This document shows positions 11,020 through 22,800 of a stretch of 64,000 nt of DNA, piece by piece. The stretch lies in NCBI GenBank assembly GCA_029204225.1, contig CM055111.1, positions 19,380,642 through 19,444,641 on the forward strand, read 5' to 3'. Each line of letters opens with the position of its first letter. Positions within the stretch are counted from its first letter, which is position 1. The stretch is from Diphasiastrum complanatum (taxonomy: Eukaryota > Streptophyta > Lycopodiopsida > Lycopodiales > Lycopodiaceae). A model generated the notes under the pieces. That model ran no database searches and was not told the origin of the DNA. It saw nothing but the letters and a program-made list of their open reading frames with translations. A program made the position numbers and the translations under genes.

Positions 11020-14000
11020 CACTACGCAAAAAATAAACTTTTTAACACCTTAACCCTTAACATTTGCAAAGGCCATAACCTTTTTGTCAAGTATTTTAGA
11101 CCGGTTGACTTCCCTGGCATTGTATGCCTTGCCGATTTTTCTCTGCAACTACGGTTTTAATACCATAAATTGTCATTTTCCCATTTTTTTGAAACCCCCT
11201 GTGTCCACATTTTCGATACCCACTATGCTTATATTTTTTGATGCCATTTTTGTCGATTTTTCTCTTGGTAATGCCTCTGACCGATTTTTGATTTTGCAAG
11301 TTGCTGACATTGTTATAAGTGACAGACTAGAGCAATCTTGGACCTGGACTGGCCATCCCTGAAAAACAAAGAGGTTTTTCTTTTGGTCAAAATATTTTTG
11401 GGTACATCGAAACTGCGCTCGGCATTGCCGACATTCTTACTATCAGGCCAATTTTCAGGCCGTACCACATTTGGACAGACTGGGACCTATTTCTACATGG
11501 ACCGGCATTTTTTTTTGGTCTTACAAAAAGTGTGTCTATGTCAACTATTTTCAACGGTTCCTAAGACCGTTTGTATAGATACACTATCTACTGCTAATTA
11601 ACGTGTCTAGCCACTTTAAGGGCGGGTTGGGACCCCTTTTCGGTTCAATATATTGCTTCAACTTTTGTCGTATTCACAGGCCGTTAAATATCCTGTAACC
11701 ATTTTTTGCTCCAAATTAGCCCGATTTTTGCCATAAAAAATTCAGCTAACAACACAAGAAATCAATCAAGAAACAAAATGAATTAGAATGAAACAAATGC
11801 ATTAAAATACTAATTTCAAAATGTTGTTAAGAAAGACAAAATTTACCTCCAAACTGACGATCTACTAGTCAATTGACTGGGGAACATCTATTGAAATATA
11901 TTTACTTAAATATGGCATGTACATATCTACATCCTTATGCATATTGCTAGCCGAGTTCATCTTGACATAAAATACTTCAACAATATTATCTACAGATCTC
12001 TTGATAGAGATCAGGTTTAAACTCCAGTGCTCACTATAAAATAAGATAGAAAGTCCATTAGTTGCAATTCTAAGAACTATTTCCATTGATAATGCCAATG
12101 ATAAAGCATTAAACACAACATTTCTGTTGAAAAGAAGGAGCTGGTAGAGAAGCAGCAGTAGTGGCACAAGATTATTCTTGGAGCAGGCAAGCGTAATCAA
12201 AGCAACAACACAAGAGATCGATCGGGTTTTGTGTTTTGGACACTATTCTCAATACTTGTAAAACTCATTTTGTTGAAAGTAATAAATGTTTCGCTTGTTT
12301 AACCATTGCACTTCCATAAGGTTCAGCCTCAGTCCTCTGCTTGTTTCAGGGCTTTCTAAGATTTGATTGATTGTCGTCTTGCGAACTGTAAGTCATTCAT
12401 GCATCATGCAGCTTCTTGTTCAACAAGGTGGCCATCCTCAATATAAGCACCCATCTTCTAAATTAGATTAAGCTTATTAGTATTCTTTGTATGCTATTCA
12501 GCCATTGCAATTGTCGTGGAACAAATTTACCATCCATCAAGTGGTGAGGTTGGTGAGGTTCGTGGGATTAAAATAACTGATGGGTTTTTTTCGGAAAGGC
12601 TATTGCGACTTTGCAACTGAAGAGCATGGATTTGGGCTTGGAGGATTTGAAAGCGACAATGCTAGGAAAGGCTGTGAACAAATCAAAAAAGTGTGCACGT
12701 CTGCGTATTGAACCGTTTACGTATCCCCATAGCTCCTTCTTGATCAAGATCATCCTCATCTTGACTTTTCACATATGGAACTTGTTAATCAAGCGGATCT
12801 CAGAGGCTGAACCTTCCATTATGATTGATGAACAAAGATTGAACACAAACATAATATAAACTAGCTCTGAAAACAAGAACGTATTAGGTTCCTTTTATAT
12901 CCTAGAACACAATGACCAAAAAAAATGAGAAATTACCTAGACACTCATTTTTTCAATAAGTTGAAAATTGTTTGCCAAATTTGTAAAAATTAATAAAAAA
13001 TTAAAAAAGTTCTATTAATTTTTTAATTTCCAAATTTGGCTCTACTGTAAACTTTCAAATGTGAACAAATTATTGATTTTTTTTTTCAGATTTTCAAACT
13101 TTGAAAGTTTAACTTTTGTAGAAACAATTGAAAAATTGAAGTGATTTGAACAGTATAAGAATTCTTTTAAAAAAAACATTTGTTGAATTGTTTCTAAACT
13201 ATACATATCAAACTTATTTATGACTAATTATGATGACTAAAACATTCATACCTAAAATTGATTGAATTGAAAAATGTGTGCAAAATACAACTAAAAAAAT
13301 TGTGATAAAATGTACCACTTAAGATTGTCACTCTTGCTCCTCGTATTAGTACCACCAATTTTTTTCTTAATTAGGGGTTTTATAATTTGAGACTCTCTTA
13401 AAATAAAAGGTTGGAACCACATTAGATCAACTGAATACAAAGGATAATTTATAATGTGATTTTTGTGAGAAACACAAAATCCAAAAGCAAAGCAAAAGAA
13501 GAGTTTATTATCAAATTCAGTTTGACATGGGTCTATTTCCACACCAATGACTTCACATTTTGATTCAGAAAATTTGTGAGAATGTCTTGGGTGATTTGGT
13601 TTATTCAAGTTTAGTATCCAATAATTTTATCTCTTTGTTTGGAATGTATGTTGAAAATTTTGCATGTTTTGTAGATGCAGCATAACATCATTTACTTGAA
13701 CACAAAGGATCAAGCAGCATTTACTTGAAGACTAAAGTTCAGTAGCATTTACTTGAACACAAACCCAGCCGAATGCTACATGAGACAAGCAAAACAGCCC
13801 ATACGAGAGGCAGATGAGAGCTCGACAAGTGGATCAGATAGTTGTGAGTCAATCAATCGATCCAAAGGGCAATGTTGGAATAAGGGAAAGAGAAAGATAT
13901 AAGAGTTTAGCTCCACATCTACCTATACAACTTCTACTGATGCGTTCAGTAAAGCACTGGAAAACTTACAAAGCCAACAAAATGACCAATTGAGGAAGTT

Positions 14001-14393
14001 CACCTTTGAGCTCCTCTACTTGATTCATTGGATAAAACATGATGAAAAAATTGATGTCTAATAAATTCTATGAGAAAATGTCACCTAATAATTAGTTAAT
14101 TGCTGCAAAGGATATAGATTATAGGCTTTGTCCATCTTGTATGTATAATGGTCTCAAGCTTCCATGTGTCAAGACTTCAAGATTGGTGGTCTGGTGCTAC
14201 CCTATGGCTTTTTCATCTCTTAGATTCTTTTAAATGATTTTTTTGTTGGATTACTTCATTGATAATTTGCATTGATGTGCAACATGTCAAGGCATGCCTT
14301 GAAATATAAGATCAAAAGCTTTGGAAATTATTTTCATTGCGTAACATGTTCATGTATCTAGTTTTTTGTATGTCTTTTATGTAGAATTTCATT
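11020..14393. other. Long AT-rich spacer, possible gene relics only
   Basis: A CACTACGCAAAAAA string at 11020 resembles a CACTA-type end, but no partner end was found. A minus-strand frame at 11865-12200 (111 residues, ending SKYISIDVPQSID) has protein-like composition but no known motif. From 12900 to 13300 the sequence is very AT-rich. At 13690-13765 a unit of about 25 bases (CATTTACTTGAACACAAA) occurs three times. Nothing else could be supported. Confidence 0.4.
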
Positions 14394-14510
14394 CATACAT
14401 GAGATTAGACCCAACGGGGTTGGCTCAACTGGTTAGCTTGGCATCCAAAGTTTCTTTGGTCCCAGGTTCGAACCTCCCCTTGGAAACCAAGAAGCATACA
14501 TGAGATTAGA
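14394..14510. repeat. Target-site duplication pair around the SINE
   Basis: The 16-base sequence CATACATGAGATTAGA is present without mismatch at 14394-14409 and 14495-14510. It defines both ends of the insertion to the base. Identity of the two copies suggests the insertion is young compared with the surrounding decayed elements. Confidence 0.9.
14410..14494 (+). mobile_element. tRNA-derived SINE (short), flanked by 16-bp target duplication
   Basis: An 85-base insertion flanked by the perfect 16-base direct repeat CATACATGAGATTAGA (14394-14409 and 14495-14510). It contains a full pol III A box, TGGCTCAACTGG (14421-14432), and a B box, GGTTCGAACC (14465-14474), 32 bases apart, as in tRNA genes and tRNA-derived SINEs. 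The perfect duplication indicates target-primed insertion by LINE machinery. No poly(A) or long tRNA-unrelated body is present, so this is a very short or truncated SINE. Two small hairpins, CCAAAG/CTTTGG and CTTGG/CCAAG, can form. A functional tRNA is unlikely: no canonical acceptor-stem pairing is seen. Confidence 0.8.
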
Positions 14511-16657
14511 ACCTTTTCATGCATAAGGTAGAAAATCCTAATGCACACAACATTAGGTAGTTTTGTTGGTGCAATATCCAACAAGATTATGTGATGTAAG
14601 TTGAGGTGTCTAAATGATTTCATAAATTTTGAATTATCCAAAAGATCAAAAATCAATGGCATTAAACATTTCCTTTTTGATATTATCAAGACAATAATAG
14701 TGTTTTTTGTGGAGCCTCATGATCCCACATTATCCAAGTTATTGTTATATACTGTAAAATTTTTCATTTTTTATACATGTAAATGTGCTATAGTGCCTAA
14801 ATTCATGTAAAGGCCTATTTTCACTTTGTAAATTCACATTTAGGTTAGAACTCGCGACGTTTTGTGCGACGTTCTATAGAGACGCAGTAGCAGATCTCAA
14901 CCGACATCTTAATGTTGGTAAACGACATTGAGGCCGGTGATCGTTCCTATAAGGTCAACACTTCGTGCCATTGTACTTATTCATTTGTACAAATCTAAGT
15001 ATCAATAGATAGAGAAGAGAGCCAGTTTCTATAAGCTTGAGTGTTCTTCCCTCTGCCATCTCTTACATCATTACTTCTTATTAATTGAGCGAATACACTT
15101 TGAATGAGCTGTAACTGTTTGTGATACTTCTCTGTCTGCGTCACACATTCTTTCCATTTCTTACTGAATTTCAGTCACTCTAACGTGGATTATCAGGCAT
15201 CACCAGGGAGCAACAATTCTGAGTAATGTGTGCAGGGAATTAGTCGAAGCTGTTAAGCATAACCATAAGCAGAACTTCTTTCAATTTTGAATGAGCTATG
15301 TGTTCAGATAATGAACTTTTTGATGCTCTGTTCTGTTTGGCTTCTTCGATAAAGAACTAATTCATTGTGCATGATTAACAGGAGTCATTAGCCAATCCGA
15401 TTTTGTTTGATAAATCTATTTGCTAGTTGTTGTCTAATCTGATCGCTTACTGTTGTCCAAGAACTTGAAAGATAAATTAATCTTTATAATCACAGCCCTT
15501 GACCAAATCGTGTTAAAGAGCCATGTACAAAATGGGACATATGTCATGAAGGGCTTGAAGGATGAAAAGGTGGCATTTTGAAGGGGAGGATTGAAGGATG
15601 CCTATAAATGGGAGAAACAACTTGTGCTTTGCATGTTACATAAGAGAGGAGTTGTTGATGGTCGTGAAAGAACCGGTTGCTCTTAGCCATTGGTGATGGT
15701 TCACGTGAGTCAAAAGAAATGGATCATTGCTAAAGTGTGAGCGAGGTGTTGTTGAAGAGAGGGTTTTTTGCATGTATGAAACTTTTTTGTGATTTCGTTG
15801 ATGATGGGCAAGAATTGAGAGAAGGAGTCGCCAATTATGACTCCCAGCTACGCGGTTCGTGAAGGCTAATGATGTGGTTCTGGCGCGAGTGATCGGATTA
15901 TGCTACAGTGTATGTTTGTGATATTGTTCGGGTGTTTGAGCCCGTTCTCTAGTTTCGTTGCCATGTTCTTCCTTCATTGTGAGCTAGTGACCCACAAAAA
16001 TATTTGTGTTCATCCTCTCAGCTCTGGGTTATTTGACAAGAGGAGCTTGTCGCATCTACGCTGCTCTACGGTCTGGAAGGACTGAGGTTCGCTCATTTGT
16101 AGACAGGAATATGTGCTGACAGCATGATGCAGGTTTTTATAGAGCCAATGCAGCCATATTGTCCTTTGCAAATCCGAACCTCTGTTGACAGTGTTGAGAT
16201 TAGTGGTTTTGGGTGCCTCCTTTTAGGCTAATCTACACGCTCCACCAACGCAGTCTGTTAGCATCATTCTACTCCATCACGGATAGGAAGGCAATTGCCT
16301 CAAGCGTCGCTAGATTTTAACAACTCCCAATATCCAAACTGATTGAACAATCAAAGCAGAAGCCAACGACGTGTTTTGATCTGGAGTGAGCCCTCAATCA
16401 ACGCCCATGAAAGAGGAACAAACCCTCCAGAATTGGAGGCAGTCGCAGTCAGGCCCACAGTCTGTGGTAGGCCCTGGATCAGAGTTCTAGGAATGCCACT
16501 TGGGAAGTTGGACAACAAACTTTGTCATCATCATCAGTGGTTCTCCTCCATGACAAGCAAGCTACTATGGGCAGGTGACTTGGGGTTTTTCACAGCACAC
16601 CGGTCCCTTGGTTCATAAAGGGGTAGAGAAGAGAGGATGGAAGAGAGTGAATGACAG
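14511..16657. other. Spacer, possible old LTR-like sequence, no gene seen
   Basis: From 14840 to 15490 the sequence has LTR or leader character (GCGACG words, CT-rich leader-like stretches), but no PBS or paired copy was found. Frames at 15900-16085 and 16343-16618 have no recognisable motif. This may be unrecognised internal sequence of the gypsy element whose integrase end follows. Confidence 0.35.
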
Positions 16658-17115
16658 GTGAGTCTTGGGAAGTCTACTAAGTCTGAGGAGGCAATACTAG
16701 AAATATTTAGCAATCAGCCAATTGAAATTGTACCTCCAGACGAGGGCAATAGAAATGGTAGCTCAAATTGGGAGGAAATAGAAGAACCAGTGTGGACCGA
16801 CCCTATGCGGATGATATTTTTGACGCAACTGGAGGAGGATCGTCGTCTTTCATTAATTGAGACTAAATGAGTTCAGAATAAAAGAAATGACATTTTTGAC
16901 CAATCTATTAAAAAAGTAAAAATCAAACGAGGGGACTACGTGCTTTTGTATGATAACAGACACATGTTGTTTCTTGGGAAATTACATACCAGATGGATGG
17001 GACTGTACAAAGTCAGAGAAATTTTTAACAATGGATCACTTCAATTAGCCGATTTTGAAGGACATTTACTTAATACTTGAGTAAATGTCTCGAGAGTGAA
17101 GCGCTACTATGACTA
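16658..17115 (+). pseudogene. pol: Ty3/gypsy integrase C-terminus
   Basis: Reading through one stop at 16868, the frame gives FLTQLEEDRRLSLIETK, then VKIKRGDYVLLYDNRHM, then GKLHTRWMGLYKVREIF, then VNVSRVKRYY. The KGDYVLLYD ... GK.H.RW.G.Y.V pattern is the GPY/F module at the end of gypsy integrases, which contributes to DNA binding and target choice. A second stop (17080) interrupts it. Upstream catalytic integrase, RT and protease are absent here. An LTR-like segment starts about 70 bases downstream, as expected for a gypsy element whose pol ends in integrase. Confidence 0.8.
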
Positions 17116-17259
17116 ATTTCCGACAAAAATGGCTAAGCCCAGTGGAGATGCCAACCGATGAGACCTTGTAACTGCTTCTAGTAGTGCCCCTTCAATTCTT
17201 CCCCTCCTACGTGAGGGATGTTCATATAGGCATGTGGGTCTTCATTTTGAGATACTAGC

Positions 17260-17263
<4 letters not shown>

Positions 17264-17310
<47 letters not shown>
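17264..17310. repeat. (AG)n microsatellite in LTR-like copy 2
   Basis: About 47 bases of uninterrupted AG, in the position where copy 1 has an interrupted tract of about 120 bases. Confidence 0.95.
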
Positions 17311-17314
<4 letters not shown>

Positions 17315-17741
17315 CTGTATGCTCCTTGATCTTTTGCTAATGCAACGAAGGCAGTTCAGCTTTTGCAATTCTATTCGCAGCCACTGATTGTGGCATTTTG
17401 TTGCTACCTGTTGTATCAACATTGATCTTTATCGTCACTATTTTATTTGTCTGGTAGATGAAAGTTGTAGTGAATTGATAAACAAATCCTGAATTATCCA
17501 AGTGTGTGATGATCTTTAAATGAATTTAATATAGTTAATTATGCACATTGTGCATCCGATAGCATACCAGCAATGTATTTGTTCTGAGTTTGAAATTAAG
17601 ATACCCGAATCACTACCAGTATAGTTGTTGTTCGCTATCTGTTTGATTGCTCAAGGCGTCTGAAAATTTGATAATCCCTGGAGCAACTTTGTGGACTCTA
17701 GATAGGATCAAGTTCTGGTGGATTAAGACTAACAAAATTTA

Positions 17742-17995
17742 GGATTCGGAGCTCAGAATTTAGAATTCAATATTTATGGCTTGGAATTTAGGGTTTAGGG
17801 TTTAGAATTTAAAATTTAGAGTTCATGGTTTGGGATTTAGGTTTTAGCATTTAGAGTTTATGATCTAGGGATTAGAGTTTATGGTTTAGAATTTAGGATA
17901 TGAGATATGGATTTAGAGTTCGAGGCTTAGGGTTCAGGGTTTAGGGCTTAGAGTTTAGGGTTTACAGCTTAGAATTTAGGGTTTATGGTTTAGAA
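17742..17995 (+). repeat. Degenerate TTTAGGG-like array, copy 2
   Basis: Dense TTTAGGG variants matching the tail of LTR-like copy 1 in order and orientation. It is part of the LTR-like segment and not a separate telomere remnant. Confidence 0.8.
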
Positions 17996-18158
17996 TGTAC
18001 GAAGAGTTTCCCCGACCTCTGTACTAGTAGGCCAATTCACGATTTTAGAATAGGGGATTAGTGTTTTGCAATTAACGTGTAATATTAGGCGTATAGAGAA
18101 AAGAGTTCACTTCCTCTTATTGATTCTCACCTAGTAGCCGAAAGTTTAATGCCCATCT

Positions 18159-18411
18159 TGTGAAAATCATAAAAAGTTATCTATCATAGATTTAGGAGTT
18201 TCCTAAGTTTTTATGTCAAGCATCTTTGTGCAGATTTGTGATAGGGCCAAAAATTGGCATAGATGGCAAATTGGTCAAATCCACATGTAATGCCACTATT
18301 GAGCCAAAAGTCATTTGTGATGCAATGTCGAGCTAGGTAGTCTTGTAAATAGGATTGTGACACTCGTGTTAATGTAATTTGATGAGAGATCAAGTGAAAG
18401 TGTTGGCTTTG
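18159..18411 (+). mobile_element. LTR fragment of copia A family
   Basis: Starts TGTGAAAATCATAAAAAG and matches the first 253 bases of the element A 3' LTR (4821-5073) with scattered substitutions. Homology stops abruptly after GTGTTGGCTTTG, where a minus-strand copia remnant begins. It is a truncated LTR with no attached coding part of its family. Confidence 0.85.
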
Positions 18412-18740
18412 ACTTAGAATTTGCTTCGAACAAGATTACAAAACATGCTACACAATAACACAGACAGAAAACACTCTCCACACCAAGCTCACATAGCAAC
18501 TGTATTTCACAAAATGAAATTACACTGTACAAATATTTCCTCACTAAGGCAACCCATGCATGGGCCAGGTTGTCGTTGACGGGACGCGTGTCCCGTCGAC
18601 TTGCCTCGTGGCAAGGCCAACTGATCCGTATCAACTAATAGGACCCACAGTACAGTAACACAGTGATTCTACTTTAGTTCTAACTCTCTTCCTTAAAGTA
18701 GAGTCTACTTTTTGTACAGTCATATACATAGCTTTTAAAG
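18412..18740 (-). mobile_element. Probable 3' non-coding end of copia B
   Basis: Lies downstream (minus strand) of the copia B RNase H end. On the minus strand an AAGGAAGAGAG purine run at 18684-18694 could be the polypurine tract, followed by a tail with GC-richer patches that ends abruptly at the truncated LTR of family A. The next bases do not start with TG, so the LTR boundary is unresolved. Confidence 0.45.
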
Positions 18741-19530
18741 TCAACAAACTTTAAGTACAAAAAGCTTTGATCTAAACTTATCAGACTTTTCTCTAGCAAG
18801 TGGCTTAATGAAAATATCAGCTAGTTGTTCTTCCGTACTACAATGAACAACATGAATTTCATGACTCAGCAGCCTCTCATGTATAAAGCGATACTGAATC
18901 TCAATGTGTTTGGTTCTCACATGGAACACTGGATTCTTTGCTAGCTGAATGCCACTCTAACTGTCACTATGTATAGTCATGGGATTTTTCTGTTTTATGC
19001 CAACTTCTTCCAAGATCTGTCTCAACCATATAGCTTCCTGTGCTACACTACACATTGCCTTATAGTCTGCTTCTGTGGTGGAAAGAGCAATTGTACTTTG
19101 CTTTTTACTAGACCAGGAAAAGCAACTGCCACAAAGCTGGAATACATACCCTGTGGTGAATCTACGATCATCATAGTCACTTCCCCAATCCGCATCCACA
19201 TAGCCACATAACCCAGGTACACCCTCATGCTTCCTGTAAATTAAGCCATAGTATGAAGTGCCTTTGACATAATGCAAAATGCGCTTAGCTACCTTCCAAT
19301 GCATTTTCGTGTGTGCTGCCATAAACTGACTTACAATATTAACAACATAGCATATTTCTAGTCTAGTTATGGTAAGGTAAATCAAGCTCCCTACTAACTG
19401 CCTATACAGCGTAGCATCAAATGGCTATGACACATCAAGCTTAGAAAGCTTTTTATCTGGTTCAATAGGAGTGTTCACTGGTTTGCAATCTTGAAACCTG
19501 AACCTGTGCAGCAATGCTTTGATGCATTAG
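18741..19530 (-). pseudogene. pol: Copia B: RT end and RNase H
   Basis: On the minus strand, CKPVNTPIEPDKKLSKLD leads to [75 protein letters not shown] and RTKHIEIQYRFIHERL. This is the end of a copia RT and almost the whole RNase H, where D in YVDADW and D in DYDDR sit in the usual acidic positions. Stops at about 18930-18956 and frame changes inactivate it. RT palm, integrase and gag are missing. A closely related RNase H piece lies at 36186-36427. Confidence 0.85.
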
Positions 19531-19540
19531 GTTGAGATTT

Positions 19541-20639
19541 GTCATCTCGAATTGTTCCATGAGGTCTTTCTTGATCATGTCTATCATCTCTTGATAGATT
19601 TTGCACGTTATGAAATTTATTGAATATTTATACGTAAGAGAGTTTATTTCTTGTATTAAGCTTTGGTATAAGGTAAAGTCTCAGAGTGAGAAACCTAGAA
19701 GGACCTTTGATTTTAAAAATCGTTTGTATGAAAATTTTGCATCATAGATAGGCAAAACGATTGAATAACAGAAAGGCCAATTTTGTGATTCAAAAAATTG
19801 AAAATTTTCAGCAAATTGAACTTTATGTTTCATCCATCTCTTTGCAGCTTCATTGTCTCATTAGCAAATAGTATCAAATATGATCAAAGCTCATATATTG
19901 CATTTTGTTTTGTTTGGTTTTTACTTGAGCTAGGCAATTCTAGTTATTATGGTTTTTGTGAGAAATATAATTCATGAATAAGTTTTCATCAATAACACCT
20001 AATCTTTATCCAAATATAATTTTGTGATTGTGTTTTCTTTTGCAAGACATGAAAATATGTTCCATATTTGATGAAGAAATGGTCGAATTTTCAAATGTGC
20101 ATCCTGAAGACTACTTTATTGGTGATTTGTGATGCTTTGAAATTGCGAATACTGAGAAATAGAGATACTGAGATTTGGATCGAGAATGCTGTGAATATTG
20201 ATCATGAATATTGTGATTATTGATTGTGAACATTGTGAATACTAATGTGAAATTGCGAATATTGAGAAATGAATATTATGAGATACTAATCATGAATAAT
20301 GAGAAAACTGTGAATAGTGATTTTGAATACTGATCTTCAATATTCTTAAATAAAAAATACATTACAACATAATGTGATTATTATGGACATTTTCAAAAAC
20401 AAATTAAGAATGTGCTTGCTAATCTTGGTTACTTATGCTAAAATTTCATAAACTAAAAATTACAAATCTTATCAATTTTTTTTAACATTAAAATGTCTAT
20501 TACAAACTTACAACAAACTAATATCCAAATTTTGGAAGTACAAAATAATTTCTCACACCAATATGCCTTTTTCAAGTCCTAAAACTTTAGGATTCATGCT
20601 ATGATGACATGGCAAGGACTTTTTGGTACAATACCACAT
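19541..20639. other. AT-rich spacer with a short degenerate tandem repeat
   Basis: No gene is recognised. From about 20140 to 20345 variants of GTGAATATTGATCA and GAATACTGA recur with uneven spacing and form a degenerate low-complexity tandem repeat. Confidence 0.55.
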
Positions 20640-21312
20640 CGTTCTTGTTACATTTCTGCCCTCTATCTTCACTCACAAATATATCTACCTTGTTACCAAG
20701 TATTGCTCTAGTTTCTCTTAATCACTGCTTCCTTCTCCTTCGTCCCTTGCCAGTCTCTCATCAGCAACAAGACTGATTGCTTTGTCGAATTTCATAATTT
20801 GGTAGACTTAGTATGAGCATTCTCAACGGCTGATAGGACGTAGGTAGAGATTTCATGAAGTACATCAGATGTTCTGGTGTTGGGACCTGGTGCTCCTGTC
20901 CTGATGCAACGGGTTGAGCGAAGATCGTTATGATATTCTTAACATGGTGGTCCAACTGGTTGTCATCCCATCGTATGGATTGTAGCTGATTGTGAAGATG
21001 CATCACTGAAGCTGTAGTCCTCACTTTGTACTTCTGTTTTAATCTTTCCCATGCTGTATGGCTGCTTTTGCAGTCTTCAATCTGCATGAGTAGATCTTCG
21101 TTGATGGACAAAACAATGATCGCCATTGCAGGCTCATCCTTTCTGATCCATTCAGCTCTCCTCGGGTCTCCCTCTGGAGGCTGCACCTCTGAGAGTTCAG
21201 TCACCGACCAGATGTCTTCGCCCTTTAGAAGTGTTTTGATTTTGAATTTCCATATCCTGTAATTTGCCCCATCAAGACTGATTGTCACTCTTGTTTGGAT
21301 CGTTGTAGCCAT
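20640..21312 (-). pseudogene. gag: Copia F-family gag, N-terminal half
   Basis: The minus-strand frame begins MATTIQTRVTISLDGANYRI at 21312, where the L.GANY..W..K...LL pattern is the N-terminus of copia Gag. It continues through SVTELSEVQPPEGDPRRAEW, MQIEDCKSSHTAWERLKQKY and SLPTSYQPLRMLILSLPNYE, typical of the UBN2-type Gag core. The frame changes near 20790, after which ISLVADERLARDEGEGSS continues before stops. The zinc knuckle is absent, but one of the same family begins the plus-strand half at 24.6 kb. Gag forms the particle shell and packages RNA. The ATG is 52 bases after the primer binding site. Confidence 0.9.
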
Positions 21313-21364
21313 AACGTGTTGTCTAGAAAATCATTGCTTAGATATCAGAAGTGATAACCTGTAG

Positions 21365-21376
21365 GCTCTGATACCA
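21365..21376 (-). promoter_or_regulatory. Primer binding site, initiator Met tRNA type
   Basis: On the minus strand this reads TGGTATCAGAGC, complementary to the 3' end of plant initiator Met tRNA. It follows the LTR end (GCGACA) directly and precedes gag, as required for minus-strand cDNA priming. Confidence 0.9.
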
Positions 21377-22092
21377 TGTCGCAAACGGATTTCATTTGCA
21401 ATCATGAACTACAATCAGATAAGCGACTACACATCACAGAACAGATTTCATTCTAGCAATCATGACAACGAAAGACAAGGAGATGCATAAAATAGAGCAA
21501 TCAAATTATCAATTTGATTATTAGAGCGAGATTGTCAGTGGTTGGCGGCCTAATGCTTTGCTCTTTCGTTGTGTTATGCTCATTGGCAAACTTTCATGCA
21601 CAACTATTTCGTTTTTAGTCTTTTTCTTTTTTGCTCTACTCATGCACATTCTCTGTATCTTGCTCTGCTCTATTTTGATCCAAAAAAATAGTTTATATCT
21701 CCACTGTGTGGAGTTTACAAGATAGCTAAACAGAGAATCACAAGAGTAATTAATGCTAATCAACTAATATGTTACTCTCCGTTATTGCCAACCATTTCAC
21801 CTGGGCATAAAGCTTAAGACTCCAAGCCCGTTGAGCTGCCAGCTGGCAGCGTGAAAGATTTCTTTTCGTTTTCCGTTGCTTTGCGATTTTTGCGGTTCAG
21901 GAGGCATGTTTGATTTTCGCAAATTGTTCGCGAATCATTCGACCTTCGAGTCAAGGTACGTTGACTTTCGCGAATTGTTTGACCTTCGCGAATCCTTCGA
22001 CCTTCGAGTCAAGGCTCATTGATTTTTGTGAATTGTTCGTGTCGCCTCACTTCGCGTCGCGGCAAAGTTGCAGGAGTTCACCATTTCTGACA
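21377..22092 (-). mobile_element. 5' LTR of the minus-strand half of copia F family
   Basis: On the minus strand it starts TGTCAGAAATGG at 22092 and ends GCGACA at 21377, 716 bases, immediately followed by the primer site. The plus-strand LTR at 27801-28540 aligns along its whole length, with the largest difference in the last 60 bases. GCGAA-type words recur near the start. Confidence 0.85.
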
Positions 22093-22309
22093 ATATTGAT
22101 GGCCAATTCTCCAATACATCTCTAGTAGATCAAATCTTTGCATCAAATCTCAGCTAGTTTGGTGAATTCAGACTTTTTTGTAGATCTATGTGCTTGTTGT
22201 ACTTTGTGTATATTTAAATTTTTATTTTAAACAAATCTGTTTTTTTTTTTATTTGTTTTGCATAGTTTAGATTTGTACACTACAAGAATTGCCATGATTT
22301 CTGACGTGA

Positions 22310-22800
22310 AATCACGTTTTAAATTTTTTTCGAATCGACACGGGCGTCAAAAAACACGTCGTAATAGAGTCGTCGGAATCTGTTGCATTTATAATCTGTC
22401 GGAATCCGACGACAAGCCCAAAACTAGCAACCAACCGGTAAAAACATTTTTTGAAAAACATGCCATGTGGACGTCAGATTCCGACGTCCTGGCCACGTGG
22501 ACGTCGGAATCCAACTTTCACATGGCAGGAAAAAAAAAGACGTGATTTTTTTTTTTCTTCTACCACGTGGACATCGAATTCCCACGTGGCCGGGAGGTCA
22601 GAATCTGACGTCCACGTGGAAAGAAAAAAACCGTGGAAATTTTTTTTTCCTGTTTTTTTTGTTTTGCCATGTGGACATCGGATTTCGACAAAAAAACAAT
22701 TTCCATTTTTTTGTTTTGCCACTTGGCCATCGAAATCTGACAATTTTTTTTTTCTTCGGAATCTGATGGATTTTAGATGTGTCGGGATTTCGACCCTGAT
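22310..22800. repeat. Left subterminal repeat block of the CACTA-like element
   Basis: Repeated GTCGGAATC, GACGTC and CCACGTGGAC words, several paired head to head, interrupted by T-rich runs. CpG is dense compared with the AT-rich surroundings. Confidence 0.75.

Larger units (their letters stand above)
17187..18028 (+). mobile_element. LTR-like segment, copy 2 (probable gypsy 3' LTR)
   Basis: Starts TGCCCCTTCAATTC and ends CTGTACTA, with the same internal order as copy 1 at 1609-2551: leader, (GA)n, unique block, TTTAGGG-like tail. It is about 100 bases shorter, mostly because the (GA)n tract is shorter. Its place just after the gypsy integrase end supports a 3' LTR. No polypurine tract is visible immediately before it. 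Confidence 0.55.

Noticed and set aside
11020-11033. CACTACGCAAAAAA as the end of another CACTA element
   Set aside because: No inverted partner, no subterminal repeats and no transposase nearby were found.
11865-12200. Small host gene on the minus strand
   Set aside because: Composition is plausible, but there is no recognisable motif, splice pattern or homologous copy; left as spacer.
14410-14494. Functional tRNA gene
   Set aside because: A and B boxes are present, but no canonical acceptor stem can be paired, and the perfect 16-base target duplication marks a retroposed insertion.
22310-22800. CRISPR-like repeats
   Set aside because: Repeats are quasi-palindromic words with irregular spacing and no unique equal-length spacers, in a plant nuclear context; subterminal transposon repeats explain them.
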